A stretch of DNA of 64,000 bases from JBGPOS01 sp041488155 (GCA_041488155.1 JBGPOS010000009.1:1-64000), one strand, 5' to 3'; counted from the stretch's first letter, positions 35,166 through 45,268 are shown. The notes: generated by a model from the sequence alone, not told the origin. Program-made: numbers and translations.

Positions 35166-35468
35166 GGGTGAGCTCCTGGCAGGCGATATGTCACGAAGGA
35201 TACTCCAGCTGGCCGCCGGCGCAGAAACGCCGCAGGCCGGAACAACCTGACAGACCGCACCACCCGCCGTCTTTCAGGATTCTGTGTTCGATAGCAGCCG
35301 TTGGTACTCACGAGATCCTTGCCGTGCCGACGTGTAACGCGCTCCCCGACAAGCGGTCCTGCGCCCTGTAAACTCAAGCGGGTACCGCTGGACGCTCCCT
35401 CTCGACATGCGCCTGTGAACGCGCCTCTGCCCTGGGGCTGCGACCCGGTAGTGAGGCCTCGGCATCCT
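35166..35468. other. 303-bp divergent intergenic region
   Basis: Lies between the starts of the P450 (minus) and the UPF0182 gene (plus). The UPF0182 frame stays open upstream for most of it but that extension is Arg/Pro-rich and not conserved in character. No clear consensus promoter or RNA element is seen. Confidence 0.45.
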
Positions 35469-38396
35469 ATGACGCAACGTTCGCCCGGGGGTGGGCGGCT
35501 CGGCCCGCCTCCACCGATGTTCCGGCTGCCGTCCGGCGCCGTTGGGAGCCGCCTGCTTAGACTTGGGCGGCGGTGGCTCATCGCCCTGGCTATCCCGATC
35601 GTCCTCTTCATCCTGTTGAACGTCGCCAGGGGCATTTACACGAATGTGCTGTGGTTCGACAGCGTCGGTTATCGCAGTGTTTACGCGACTGAAATAACGA
35701 CGCGCGTGTGGCTGTTCTTCGCCGGGTCAGGCGTCGCTCTCGCGGCCATTGCCGCCAATCTCCTGATCGCCCGGCGACTCGCGCCCTCGGCCGACACCCC
35801 CGAGTTCGAGGTGTCGGAGGAGCTGCGCGGACTGTACTCGGCTATCCAATCAGTCCCAACTCGCCGCGTCCTGCTGGTTGCCGTTGGGGCGCTGGCGCTG
35901 ATCGTTGCGGTGCAGTTCGGCTCCGCTGCCGCCGGACATTGGCAAGGGGTCCTGCTTTTCACCCACGCGCAATCGTTCCACAAGGAAGACCCTCAGTTTC
36001 ACCACGATCTGAGCTTCTACGTCTTCAAGCTGCCGCTATACCAGTTCGTCCTCGACTGGCTTCTAACGCTGCTGATCATCGGGGCGATCGCCGCGGTAGT
36101 CGTTTACGCGCTCCGCGGGATCCTTTACGGATTTCGCATTGATGCCCCGCGGCCCATCATCCGTCACGTTTTCAGTATTGAATCCCCGCGCTGGATAAAG
36201 CTCCACGTCTCTCTCCTCATCGTCGCCTTCTTTCTTCTCCTAATCGCGCGCTCCTTCCTGAGCCGGTTCGCGCTGGTCTACTCGACCCAGGGGGTCGATG
36301 TGGGCGCGTTTTACACCGATCTGCATGCCACGCTGCCGATGATCTACGTCCGCATGGTGGTCGCAGGGCTGTGCGCGCTCCTCGTGCTGATCGGTCTCTA
36401 TCGCGGAGGGCTCGCTCTGCCAGTGGGCGCGGTGGCCATCTGGATGGTCGCGTGGGTTCTGAGCAGCATCTACCCGGTCTTTGTCCAGCGGTTCTCGGTG
36501 CAACCCAACGAACTCTCGAGGGAAGAGCCCTACCTCGCCCGCAACATCGCGATGACACGCTACGCCTACGGACTGGATCAGATAGACGAACGCCAGTTCC
36601 CGGCAAATCCCACTGCTACCGATCAGGAAGTGCAGGCGAACCAGGCCACCATCGACAACGTGCGACTCTGGGACCCCGACCCGCTCCGTTCCGCGCTTGG
36701 CCAGGTCCAGACGATTCGGCCGCTCTTCGAATTCTCTGACGTTGACGTCGACCGCTACACGCTTGATGGCAAGTTCCGCCAGGTAATGCTGAGCGCCCGA
36801 GAACTCAATTCGAACCGCCTGCCCGCGGACGCCCAAACGTGGGTGAACCGAACCCTCCAGTTCACCCATGGCTATGGCTTTACCGTGGCCGCTGTGAACG
36901 CCGCGGCGCCAGACGGCTCGCCGATCCTCCTGGTGAAGGACATTCCCCTTCAGGGCCCGATTACCACCGCCAGGCCCGAGGTGTACTTCGGCGAGCAGCC
37001 GGACCAGTACATTATCGTCGACAGCAACGAGCCGGAGTTCACGCCAGTCGGCGGGGGGACGAACGTCCAGACACGGTTCGAGGGCGCGGGCGGCGTCAAG
37101 CTGAGCGGCATTCTGCAGCGTTTCGCGTATGCATGGACGTTCCGGGATCCGAACATCCTCATTTCGGGGGCGATCAACAGCAACAGCCGGCTCATCTATC
37201 GACGGAACATCCAGCAACGGATCCACGAAATCGCTCCCTTCCTGCAGCTCGATGTTGACCCTTATCTCGTAGTCGATGAGGCCGGCATGTACTGGGTCCA
37301 GGATGCTTACACCGCCAGCGACCGCATCCCGTATGCCCATCGCATCGATGGCCAGAACTATCTGCACAACAGTGTGAAGGTCATCGTCAACGCCTATTCG
37401 GGCGAAACCGAGTTCTACGTCACCGAGCCGGACGAGCCGATCCTGAAGGCGTATGCGGCTGTCTTCCCGCACCTCTTCAAGCCCCTGGACCAGATGCCTC
37501 CCACGTTGCGGTCACACTTGCGCTACCCGGAGGACCTGTTCCGTTTTCAAACCCAGGCCTATCTCCGCTACCACATCCGGGAGGCGAGGCAGTTTTACCA
37601 GCAAGAGGATCAGTGGGACATCCCAACGGTGCTTTCAGGGGGTGGGAACGGTGCGATCCGACCTTACTACGTGATCGCCCAACTGCCGGGCGGCACGCAG
37701 GAGGAGTTCATGCTCATCCTGCCGTTTGTGCCGCGAAACCGGACCAACGCAATTGCCTGGATAGCGGCGCGATCCGACGGGACTAACTACGGGAAGCTCG
37801 TGGCTTTCCGCTTCCCCGATGGCGTGAGTGTGCCGGGTCCAACGCAGGTAGAACGCAGAATCGATTCGGACGGGAGGGTTTCTCAGCAGCTGACGCTGTG
37901 GAACCAGTCGGGCTCCAAAGTGATCCGCGGCGACTTGTTGATGATTCCCATCGGGAACGCCAATCTCTTCTTCGAGCCTCTCTACTTGGCGGCCACAAGC
38001 GGTGGAAGTGAGATCCCACAGCTCAAGCGCGTGGTGGTCGTCAACGGCGACAGCGTGGCGATGGAGCCGACGCTGTCGCGGGCGATCGACGTCCTGTTCG
38101 GGCGAGCGACGCCGTCGGGCCTGGACAGCACTGGCGCCACGGCCGGCGGGGCGCCGTCCACGGCCACGCCCACTGCTCCATCATCGCCGGCGGGGGGCAC
38201 GCCAACTCCCAGGGCTTCTCCGGCGATCCCTAACGACGTGGGCGCGCTCGTGGCGCAGGCCGCACAGGCTTATGACCGCGCACAGGCACTTCTTCGAGCT
38301 GGTGACTTCGCTGGATATGGGAGAGAGCTCGAACAGCTGAAGCAGATCCTCGATCGGCTCAGCCAGCTCACCGGAACGCCGACACCCGGACATTGA
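35469..38396 (+). CDS. UPF0182 family membrane protein
   Basis: 975 aa from ATG at 35469, the first start in front of the membrane region; the ribosome site is weak (GAGG 12 bases away). Seven helices occupy about residues 30-330, for example LIALAIPIVLFILLNVARGI and VWLFFAGSGVALAAIAANLL. The large extracytoplasmic domain has NVLWFDSVGYRSVYATE, DPQFHHDLSFYVFKLPLYQF and QHRIHEIAPFLQLDVDPYLV-like UPF0182 signatures (RIHEIAPFLQLDVDPYLVVD). A Thr/Pro/Gly linker and a C-terminal helical segment close the protein. Molecular function is unknown across the family. Confidence 0.9.
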   Translation: MTQRSPGGGRLGPPPPMFRLPSGAVGSRLLRLGRRWLIALAIPIVLFILLNVARGIYTNVLWFDSVGYRSVYATEITTRVWLFFAGSGVALAAIAANLLIARRLAPSADTPEFEVSEELRGLYSAIQSVPTRRVLLVAVGALALIVAVQFGSAAAGHWQGVLLFTHAQSFHKEDPQFHHDLSFYVFKLPLYQFVLDWLLTLLIIGAIAAVVVYALRGILYGFRIDAPRPIIRHVFSIESPRWIKLHVSLLIVAFFLLLIARSFLSRFALVYSTQGVDVGAFYTDLHATLPMIYVRMVVAGLCALLVLIGLYRGGLALPVGAVAIWMVAWVLSSIYPVFVQRFSVQPNELSREEPYLARNIAMTRYAYGLDQIDERQFPANPTATDQEVQANQATIDNVRLWDPDPLRSALGQVQTIRPLFEFSDVDVDRYTLDGKFRQVMLSARELNSNRLPADAQTWVNRTLQFTHGYGFTVAAVNAAAPDGSPILLVKDIPLQGPITTARPEVYFGEQPDQYIIVDSNEPEFTPVGGGTNVQTRFEGAGGVKLSGILQRFAYAWTFRDPNILISGAINSNSRLIYRRNIQQRIHEIAPFLQLDVDPYLVVDEAGMYWVQDAYTASDRIPYAHRIDGQNYLHNSVKVIVNAYSGETEFYVTEPDEPILKAYAAVFPHLFKPLDQMPPTLRSHLRYPEDLFRFQTQAYLRYHIREARQFYQQEDQWDIPTVLSGGGNGAIRPYYVIAQLPGGTQEEFMLILPFVPRNRTNAIAWIAARSDGTNYGKLVAFRFPDGVSVPGPTQVERRIDSDGRVSQQLTLWNQSGSKVIRGDLLMIPIGNANLFFEPLYLAATSGGSEIPQLKRVVVVNGDSVAMEPTLSRAIDVLFGRATPSGLDSTGATAGGAPSTATPTAPSSPAGGTPTPRASPAIPNDVGALVAQAAQAYDRAQALLRAGDFAGYGRELEQLKQILDRLSQLTGTPTPGH

Positions 38397-38688
38397 GGGC
38401 GGGCCCAGGAGTTGACCTGCGTCGCGGAGTTCTGCTGCACCGGCGCTGTCAGGTCATGGTGCTGGCGCCGCCAGGAGAGGGACGACGGCCGGCAAGGCCT
38501 GTCTTTAGCGCCCCGCCCCGGTCTCCGGGCTCCAGCTGAGCTTCCAGCCGAACCTCTGGAGGAATCGGAGCGGCCAGGCCGTGAAAAGCGCTCAGCCAGA
38601 GCCTGGCGCGGGCGCGGCATCCGGGTTGGCTGGCCTTCGCACTGAACCGCGAGCGTGCCGAAGCGCCTGGGGAGATTCGTTCGGCTGG

Positions 38689-40425
38689 CTAGGTCTCTCC
38701 GTGCAACGCCTCGCCGCGATGCAGGCGGGCAGCAATCTCGAAGGTTTGGCCGGTCGCACGCACCGTCGGCGCGTGGGCCGTGAGGAACCGGGCCGCACCG
38801 ACGAGAATGTCGTCGCCTTCCGGCCGACCGCGAAAGTTCTCGTACTGCCGGAGCGCTGCCTCGAAGACCTGGAAGGAATGGAAGCCCGCGTCCTCTCTCA
38901 GGAGGGCGTGTCCCAGGGTTTCGATCAGCTCTTGATGCTTCCCTGCTCCGAGCAGGTCAGCAGCGAGCTGGGCCGTCTCGTCCACGCGCTGCTGGCGGTC
39001 GAACTCTGACAGCAGGGCTTCCGGGGTGGCCCCTGCGCTGTTCGGCTTCGGCCTCCCCTGTTTGGGCACATTCAAGAATCGTTCCAGGTAGACGGACATC
39101 GCGCCGTCGAGGATCCCTCGCGCCAGCTCCCGTGAGGGCGCTCGTCGCATGGCCTGGTCCACCGCGTTGCAGTAGGTGAAGGTGTGGTGAACCGTGTTCC
39201 AGTCGGCGAACTCGTTCGAGACGTGGAAGTGTAGAGGGCGGCGAGCTGCGGCATAGGCCACAGCAGCGGACAGGGCAGTGAGCGGCGCCCCTTCGCGTGC
39301 TGCTTCCACTATTGCCCGCAACGAGTCGGCTGGCGCGTCGTCCAGGATCGTCTCGGCGAGCACCCGGTGGCCGTCCCAACCCGGCAACCGCTCTCGTCCC
39401 TGGCTCAGGGCGCCGTCGAGTTCTGCGTTGGCCTCCCGAAGCAGCGACGGCAGGTTGTCTGGATGCTGCCAGGCTGAGGTCTCTTCCATCCGCTGGGCAA
39501 AGACGATGTCGGGAATTAGGCTGGGGAGGACGTCACTGGCGTGGTCCCAACCTATGTGGTCCAGCAACTCACATGCCTTGTTTGCGAAGTCGAGCGCGTG
39601 GCCGGTGTCCATGAACAGGTGGTCCGTGCAGGCCGAGAAGAGCATGTCGGCCACTTGCCCTGGTTCGGCGCCAGCGACGATCGCTGTCCGGAGGCAACGT
39701 TCAGCAGCGTCCTGGCTCCGGGTCTCTGAGAACCGGCGGAACCATGCGCGGAAGACAGCGGGCCGGTCCTCTGCGGTCGCCAGTGGTTGGAGATCGAAAT
39801 CCGGAGGTTCGCCCTCGACGTTTCGAGCGACGTGGATGGCCCCCTGGTAGAGAGCGCGGGACCTGTCCGCCGGCGCAAGCGAGGGCAAAACGTTCGCCAT
39901 CGCGGTGAGAATGGAAAGGCCATCGGACCAGCCCGCCGCGCGGTAACGAGTGCCGAAGCGAGTTGTCCTCTCGAGGACGGCATTCATCTCACCAAGGTCA
40001 GCCAGGGCCACCACCGCCTTCGCGATCACAAGCCGCAGATTGTGTTCGAGGCCTTCGTCGAGTTTGCGGAGCCAGTGGGTCCGCCGCTCCTCCTCGATGG
40101 GGTGTGGCTCTACCCATACCTCGCCGTCCCGCGATTCGACGTAAAACGAGGCGACGTCGTCGGCGAAGGGATCGAAGGTGCATCCGCCAGCCAGGTCGAA
40201 CTTGGCGTGGTGCCAGTGGCAGGTGAGGATGCCATCCTTGACTGTGCCCTGGCTCAAGGGGAACCCCATATGGGGGCAGCGGTTGTCGAGGGCGTAGAGG
40301 CGTCCGTCGTGATAGAAGACAGCAATCGTCCGGCCTTCCGCCGCTATCACCTTCACTCCATGGCTCTGCAACTCCGCCAACGAGCCCACACGTACCGTTC
40401 CGCGGCGAGCCGTCTCCGTGGTCAT
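38689..40425 (-). CDS. Rieske [2Fe-2S] protein with long helical C-terminal domain
   Basis: 578 aa from ATG at 40425 (GGAGGG about eight bases upstream). The N-terminal 110 residues are a Rieske ferredoxin domain: LYALDNRCPHMGFPLSQGT and GILTCHWHHAKFDLAGG give the C-x-H and C-x2-H cluster ligands. The remaining 460 residues are helical without known catalytic motifs and contain many conserved-looking His/Cys (DTGHALDFANKACELLDHIG, ARRPLHFHVSNEFADWN). The C-terminal part may bind a substrate or a second metal. No oxygenase alpha-subunit iron motif is obvious. Confidence 0.75.
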   Translation of the reverse strand: MTTETARRGTVRVGSLAELQSHGVKVIAAEGRTIAVFYHDGRLYALDNRCPHMGFPLSQGTVKDGILTCHWHHAKFDLAGGCTFDPFADDVASFYVESRDGEVWVEPHPIEEERRTHWLRKLDEGLEHNLRLVIAKAVVALADLGEMNAVLERTTRFGTRYRAAGWSDGLSILTAMANVLPSLAPADRSRALYQGAIHVARNVEGEPPDFDLQPLATAEDRPAVFRAWFRRFSETRSQDAAERCLRTAIVAGAEPGQVADMLFSACTDHLFMDTGHALDFANKACELLDHIGWDHASDVLPSLIPDIVFAQRMEETSAWQHPDNLPSLLREANAELDGALSQGRERLPGWDGHRVLAETILDDAPADSLRAIVEAAREGAPLTALSAAVAYAAARRPLHFHVSNEFADWNTVHHTFTYCNAVDQAMRRAPSRELARGILDGAMSVYLERFLNVPKQGRPKPNSAGATPEALLSEFDRQQRVDETAQLAADLLGAGKHQELIETLGHALLREDAGFHSFQVFEAALRQYENFRGRPEGDDILVGAARFLTAHAPTVRATGQTFEIAARLHRGEALHGET

Positions 40426-40637
40426 TGTCAGTCCCTCCAGCGGGTCATCCCTGTTCGTTGTACTCCATTTCTGTCGGGTTCGGCACGACCCCATGGCCAG
40501 CCTCTTCAGGGCGCTTCGGGAAGTGCCACCCCTGACAATTGGTGCAGGAGCGTGCGTCGTGACCGCTTCGGAGCGAGTCGATGACTCAGTGTGATGTGAC
40601 GTTCTCGATCGTTCGTCGCCCCGGGTGGAGGCCTCGT

Positions 40638-41807
40638 CTAGAAAGGGCTTACGCCGCCCGGTCGCAGACCCTTGTTCGGGTTGATCAGGTACTTTTCACC
40701 CGTGGCTTGTCTGCCATAGACGGCGATCTGTTTGAGCTGGAGCGCCTCAGCGAGGGAGACCTCGCTGGTGTACGTGCTGGCGAACGTGGTCTTTATCTCG
40801 GCCGCAACCCGCTCTCTCAACTTCTGGGCGGCCTCGAACCCAATCTTCTGAAGGAACGGCGTGAGCAACCAGCCGCCGATGCCCCAGGCCATCCCGAAGT
40901 TGCGGTTGAATTCGGTCGGACTGCGGTCCAGCCCGCCGTAGATGTACACCTGCTTGTGGGTGGTGGAGCCGTAGCGGCTGTACTCCTTCGCAGAGGCGTT
41001 CGCTGCGATCTCCATGGCGGTGAGGATCTGCCCCGCCAGTCTTCCGCCGCCGGTGGCATCGAACGCCAGGGTAGCGCCGGTGGCGACGAGCGCCCCGGTC
41101 AGGTCCTCCATGAAGGCCGGCGAGCTCGAGTTGCAGACGTAAGCGGCACCAATCTTCTTCAGGATGTCGACCTGCTCCTGTTTTCGGACGATGTTCACCA
41201 GCCCCACGTTTTCCTTGATGCAGAGCTTGTTGAGCATCTGCCCGAGATTCGAGGCAGCGGCGGTGTGCACGAGCGCCTTGTGGCCCTCAGAGCGCATGGT
41301 TTCGACCATGCCGAGCGCCGTTAGAGGGTTGACGAAACAGGCGGCGCCTTCGGCCGCTGTTGTGCCCGGCGGCAGCAGGAGGCACTGAGCGGCGCTGATG
41401 CAGCGGTACTGCGAGTACATCGCGCCACCGAGGACGGCGACGGTTTTCCCGAGAAGGGCCTGCGCTGCCGGAGACGCTCCCGCCTGGACGACCACCCCGG
41501 CTCCTTCGTTGCCAGCGGGCAGCGACTGCTCGACGCGCCCTGCCATCGCCGTCATCACGGCGGGCGAGATTTTCGCTGTCACCACCGGATTGTCAGCAGT
41601 GCCCGATGCCTCGGCTGTGCTCATGTCGGCTCCGCCGAAGAGGAGTCCCATGTCGGACGGGTTCAACGGGGCCGCGTCGATGCGAACGATCACTTCTTCC
41701 GGATTCGGTTGCGGGGTGGCAACGTTGGCGAGCGATAGCTCGACGAGGCCCCCCTTCCTTATGGTCGAACGAAGCTGAAGTCCCATGCCTGTGCCGGCTT
41801 GTGCCAT
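40638..41807 (-). CDS. MDR-superfamily zinc-free dehydrogenase/quinone-reductase-like protein
   Basis: 389 aa, ATG start with GGAGA upstream. VIVRIDAAPLNPSDMGLLFG is the GroES-like domain of medium-chain reductases, LPAGNEGAGVVVQAGASP the GNEGAG motif, and ALVHTAAASNLGQMLNKLCI the Rossmann strand. The structural-zinc cysteines are missing, as in quinone reductases and acryloyl-CoA-type reductases. An insertion around MSTAEASGTADNPVV is unusual. It likely reduces an enone or quinone with NAD(P)H. Confidence 0.82.
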   Translation of the reverse strand: MAQAGTGMGLQLRSTIRKGGLVELSLANVATPQPNPEEVIVRIDAAPLNPSDMGLLFGGADMSTAEASGTADNPVVTAKISPAVMTAMAGRVEQSLPAGNEGAGVVVQAGASPAAQALLGKTVAVLGGAMYSQYRCISAAQCLLLPPGTTAAEGAACFVNPLTALGMVETMRSEGHKALVHTAAASNLGQMLNKLCIKENVGLVNIVRKQEQVDILKKIGAAYVCNSSSPAFMEDLTGALVATGATLAFDATGGGRLAGQILTAMEIAANASAKEYSRYGSTTHKQVYIYGGLDRSPTEFNRNFGMAWGIGGWLLTPFLQKIGFEAAQKLRERVAAEIKTTFASTYTSEVSLAEALQLKQIAVYGRQATGEKYLINPNKGLRPGGVSPF

Positions 41808-41957
41808 GTCTCATCTCCGAAGTGGCCGGTTGCCGGGGCAAACATACTTGCTAAGAACTGCGCCGCACACCCGAAGGTGCGGCCGAAGCGGCGGCCGGCG
41901 TCCGTTCTCACGGGCTCGGTTGGGACCGCGGCCTGGCATCGTTGGCTCCTGCCGGCC

Positions 41958-43361
41958 TCAGCCCTCTCTCCTCTTGTGGCCGGCCAGGTTGCCCAGACCG
42001 TCGTAGGCGGCGTACTTGTAGGCCTCTGAGAGCGTTGGGAAGTTGAATGTGGCCTCGATAAAAGCGTCGATCGTGCGGTGGCCGGTAAGGGCCATCAATC
42101 CGAGGTGGACCAGTTCCGTCGCCGTTTCCCCAACGCAATGGACCCCCAGCAGGATCCTGTCATCGGGGGAGAAGACGAGCTTCAGCAGGCCGTTGGCGTC
42201 GCCCATTATCTGGCCGCGCGCGTTGTTTGCGTAGCGAGCGCGCCCCACCTCATGCCGTAATCCTTGCTCGCGACAAGACTCCTCGGTCTCCCCGACAGCC
42301 GACACTTCCGGAATCGTGTAGATGCCGAAAGGAAGAAGTGCGGCCACATGCTGCTTGTAGCGGAGGTCGAAGGCGTGGCAGACGGCGACGCGCGCCTGTT
42401 CCATGGAGGTGGATGCGAGGGCGGGAAAGCCGATCACGTCCCCTGCCGCATACACCGACGGGTTCGAGGTCTGAAAGCGCTGGTTCACCTTAATGTGTCC
42501 GCCTTCGTCCAGGGCGACGCCTGCGCGGTCAAGGCCAAGGCCCTGGGTGGCACCGCGCCGCCCTCCGGCGAAGAGCGCGCGGTCACACTCTAGGTTCCGG
42601 CCGGACTGGAGATGCACTCGGACGCCTTCGTCGCTCTTATGGATTTCCTGGATCCTTTCCCGGAGGACGACTCGCACCCCGGTCGTCTCCATTCCCGCGC
42701 GTAATCGCTCGGAGATCTCCGCATCAAGGAACGGCAGCAGCCTCTCTTTCCGGTCAATGAGGCTGACATCGACGCCCAGCGCCGCGAAAGTCGAGGCGTA
42801 CTCGCAACCAATAACCCCGCCTCCGACCACCGTCAGCCTCTTGGGGATGACATCCATCCGAAGGATGCTGTCCGAGTCGTAGATGAGACGGTCGTCGAAT
42901 GGGATGTTGGATGGGCGATTGGGGCGCGAGCCTGTCGCAACGAGGAAGGCGTCGGCGGTCAGACGGGACTGAACATCGCCGTCGACGACGGCTAGACTCC
43001 CGGGGCCGTCGAAGGATGCCCAGCCGCGGATCAGGTCAATCCCGTGGTCTGTGATGTTGCGTTCTACCGCGTCCCGCTGCTGGCCGACGACGTATTCGGC
43101 CCGATACGTCAAGTCCTGAACGCTCAGCCCTTCTCTTAGCGAGTAGTCGATGCCGTAGAGCCCTCGCTGACGCAGCCCTGAGAAGTAGAGAGCCGTCTCA
43201 CGGAGCGTCTTGCTGGGAAGTGTGCCGGTGTTGACCGAGGCGCCACCGAGCCGGGGATCCTTCTCAACGATTGCGACGCGCTTGCCGAAGTAGGCGGCTT
43301 GCGCGGCTCCTTTCTCGCCGGCCGGCCCGGATCCAATGACGACCAGGTCGTAGTGGGGCAA
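41958..43361 (-). CDS. sthA: Soluble pyridine nucleotide transhydrogenase
   Basis: 467 aa from TTG at 43361, with AGGAG nine bases upstream; SthA proteins are about 466 aa and begin HYDLVVIGSGPAGEKGA as here. The key signature GGASVNTGTLPSKTLRETAL has Thr in place of the first redox Cys of lipoamide dehydrogenases, diagnostic for the energy-independent transhydrogenase. GGGVIGCEYASTFAALGVDV binds NAD(P), and VYAAGDVIGFPALASTSMEQ is the second FAD motif. It balances NADPH and NADH in the cytoplasm. It is 150 bases upstream of the MDR gene on the same strand. Confidence 0.88.
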   Translation of the reverse strand: MPHYDLVVIGSGPAGEKGAAQAAYFGKRVAIVEKDPRLGGASVNTGTLPSKTLRETALYFSGLRQRGLYGIDYSLREGLSVQDLTYRAEYVVGQQRDAVERNITDHGIDLIRGWASFDGPGSLAVVDGDVQSRLTADAFLVATGSRPNRPSNIPFDDRLIYDSDSILRMDVIPKRLTVVGGGVIGCEYASTFAALGVDVSLIDRKERLLPFLDAEISERLRAGMETTGVRVVLRERIQEIHKSDEGVRVHLQSGRNLECDRALFAGGRRGATQGLGLDRAGVALDEGGHIKVNQRFQTSNPSVYAAGDVIGFPALASTSMEQARVAVCHAFDLRYKQHVAALLPFGIYTIPEVSAVGETEESCREQGLRHEVGRARYANNARGQIMGDANGLLKLVFSPDDRILLGVHCVGETATELVHLGLMALTGHRTIDAFIEATFNFPTLSEAYKYAAYDGLGNLAGHKRREG

Positions 43362-43549
43362 ACGCGCACACTCCTGCCGTTCGCGGAGGGCCAGGCACGA
43401 TCGTTTCGCCCTGCGGCGCAGGCGGCCCCGGCCCGGCGCGAGATGGCGAAAAGGATACCAGCGCCAGCCGGCGGGCACCCGTCGAGGCGACGCCCCAGCA
43501 CCGGCCTGGTGTCGCGATCCAGGCTGAAGGCCCTCTTACTGGCGGGCGT

Positions 43550-44290
43550 TCAAGACGCGGTCATCCCGCCGTCAAGAACGAACTCTGCCCCCGACGCGTA
43601 GCTGCTTTCGTCGGAGGCGAGGAACAGAGCCAGCTTCGCGACCTCGTGCGGATCGGCGATCCGTCCAAGCGGTATGCGGCGCGTCCAGCGGTCGGCTCCG
43701 CCGCTATCGATGCCCGGAATCTCGTGAAGCATGGCCGTCTCGATCATCCCCGGATGTATCGAGTTGACCCGGATGCCGTAGCGGCCAAGTTCGGTTGCCG
43801 CGCTTTTCGTCATCCCGCGCACGGCCCACTTACTCGCTCCATAGGCGACTGCGCCTGGCGATCCCTGCATGCCGGCGACCGATGAGATGTTGACAATTGC
43901 ACCGGAGTTGCGCTCCATCATCGCGGGAACCACGGCGCGCATGCCGAGGAAGACGCCTACCTGGTTCACCCCGATAACCCGCATATAGTCGGCGAGTGTG
44001 GTGTTGACCACGCCGCCCGTCTTGAAGATGCCCGCGTTGTTCACGAGAATGTCGATTCGTCCGTGTGCCTTGAGGATCTCCTGGACTACTTCCGCCCACC
44101 GAGCCTCACTGGTCACGTCGTGGTGGAGATAAGTTCCGCCGCAGGTTCGCGCAGTCGCGGCGCCGTCAGCGTCCAGCACGTCGGTAAGTACCACGGTGGC
44201 GCCTTCGGCTGCGAACAGCGCAGCTTCCGCCGCACCCTGCCCTCTGGCGCCTCCTGTGATGAGTGCTACTCGTCCGTCGAGCCTTCCCAT
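43550..44290 (-). CDS. Short-chain dehydrogenase/reductase
   Basis: 246 aa, ATG start with GAGG about seven bases upstream. VALITGGARGQGAAEAALFA is the TGxxxGxG cofactor site, ILVNNAG the structural NNAG, IVNISSVAGMQGSPGAVAYG plus ASK the Ser-Tyr-x3-Lys catalytic set, and RVNSIHPGMIETAM the PG motif. ASGAEFVLDGGMTAS closes the fold. It resembles classical 3-alpha/20-beta-hydroxysteroid dehydrogenases, but the alcohol or ketone substrate cannot be fixed. An Asp after the second strand (LTDVLDADG) favours NAD. Confidence 0.88.
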   Translation of the reverse strand: MGRLDGRVALITGGARGQGAAEAALFAAEGATVVLTDVLDADGAATARTCGGTYLHHDVTSEARWAEVVQEILKAHGRIDILVNNAGIFKTGGVVNTTLADYMRVIGVNQVGVFLGMRAVVPAMMERNSGAIVNISSVAGMQGSPGAVAYGASKWAVRGMTKSAATELGRYGIRVNSIHPGMIETAMLHEIPGIDSGGADRWTRRIPLGRIADPHEVAKLALFLASDESSYASGAEFVLDGGMTAS

Positions 44291-44710
44291 GGTTCGCCTC
44301 TTACACCAGTCGAGATCTGACCCCGGCAGTCGGAGGTCCCGTGCTGCGCAAGGCGAGTCCGAGATGCTAGCACAGCCGCCGCGACCGGATAAACTCGCCT
44401 TCGCAGGGTGATGCTGGTGCTGCCGCTTTCGTTCGCACGCCGGCCTCGCCCGGCGGCGTAGGGCTTCCTGGACCAGCGACGCTGTTCACTCTCGCCGCCG
44501 GAAGGGAACCTCAGCTGAGGCTCGGGTGGTTCATCATCCTGCACGACATGTCACTGGAGGAGGTGACCGGACAGGCGCGTCAGGCCACCGCGACCGTTCC
44601 TCGCAGTCTCTGTCTCACGGCGGGCTGCGCCATCCGTCTGGAGTCGCCGGCGGCCCTCCGAAGGGCCCTGGTCGCTGCCGCATATGCCTGACCGACAGGC
44701 CCAAACGTAC
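44291..44710. other. 420-bp gap with no convincing gene
   Basis: Between the SDR start and the stop of the degenerate GGDEF gene. A plus-strand frame around 44519-44688 reads LGWFIILHDMSLEEVTGQ and then degenerates; its opening recalls the last strand of a PAS sensor domain, so it may be a remnant. Nothing else stands out. Confidence 0.4.
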
Positions 44711-45268
44711 TTAGCGGGGCCGGGCCTCGGCGAACAACTTGCTTGCTGATTCGGGTCCGGCGCTTGTGTTCACCAGGTCGTCATAGGCTGCGCGCAGGTA
44801 CGCGGCAGGGTCTTCGATGGAGGAGTCCCAATCGGTCGCGCCCGCCCAGGCGCGGAGATACAGCCCAGAACCGTCGCTGCTTCGGGCGTAGGGCTCGCTG
44901 CAGAGAGCTGTTCGGACGCGTTCGGTGAAGATCTCACTTCGAGCGTCGTCGTACTCGACGAGGAAGACGGCGAAGAGCGTCTCATCGACCCTCGCGACGA
45001 TGTCGGATTCGCGCGCCGCCGCAGTGAGGGCCTGCGCGATAAACCTCGCCGGTGACGGGGGCGGCACGCCGCTGGACCTTGTGGCGACGATCTGCACCTC
45101 GAACAGGGCGAGCGAAGCTTTCCGGCCGTAGCGACGGCTCCGAGCGATCTCATGCCGCAACGCCCGTCCCAGTGCAGTCGAATTGGCCAGACCGGTCTCG
45201 CCATCGACGAGGATCGGGGCCTCGAGAGTAGCCTCGCCAGTGGCACGGTGCTTCTTGAGCAGGCCCAT
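44711..45268 (-). CDS. Degenerate GGDEF-domain protein
   Basis: 185 aa from ATG at 45268 (GGAG eight bases upstream). The order of elements is that of a GGDEF domain: VDGETGLANSTALGRALRHE for DxxTGLxNR, then RRYGRKASLALFEVQIV for the substrate strand, and DIVARVDETLFAVFLVEYDD where RxGGDEFA should be. All catalytic residues of the GGDEF loop are lost, so it cannot make c-di-GMP and probably acts as a binding or regulatory module. No membrane helix or partner domain is present. Confidence 0.7.
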   Translation of the reverse strand: MGLLKKHRATGEATLEAPILVDGETGLANSTALGRALRHEIARSRRYGRKASLALFEVQIVATRSSGVPPPSPARFIAQALTAAARESDIVARVDETLFAVFLVEYDDARSEIFTERVRTALCSEPYARSSDGSGLYLRAWAGATDWDSSIEDPAAYLRAAYDDLVNTSAGPESASKLFAEARPR

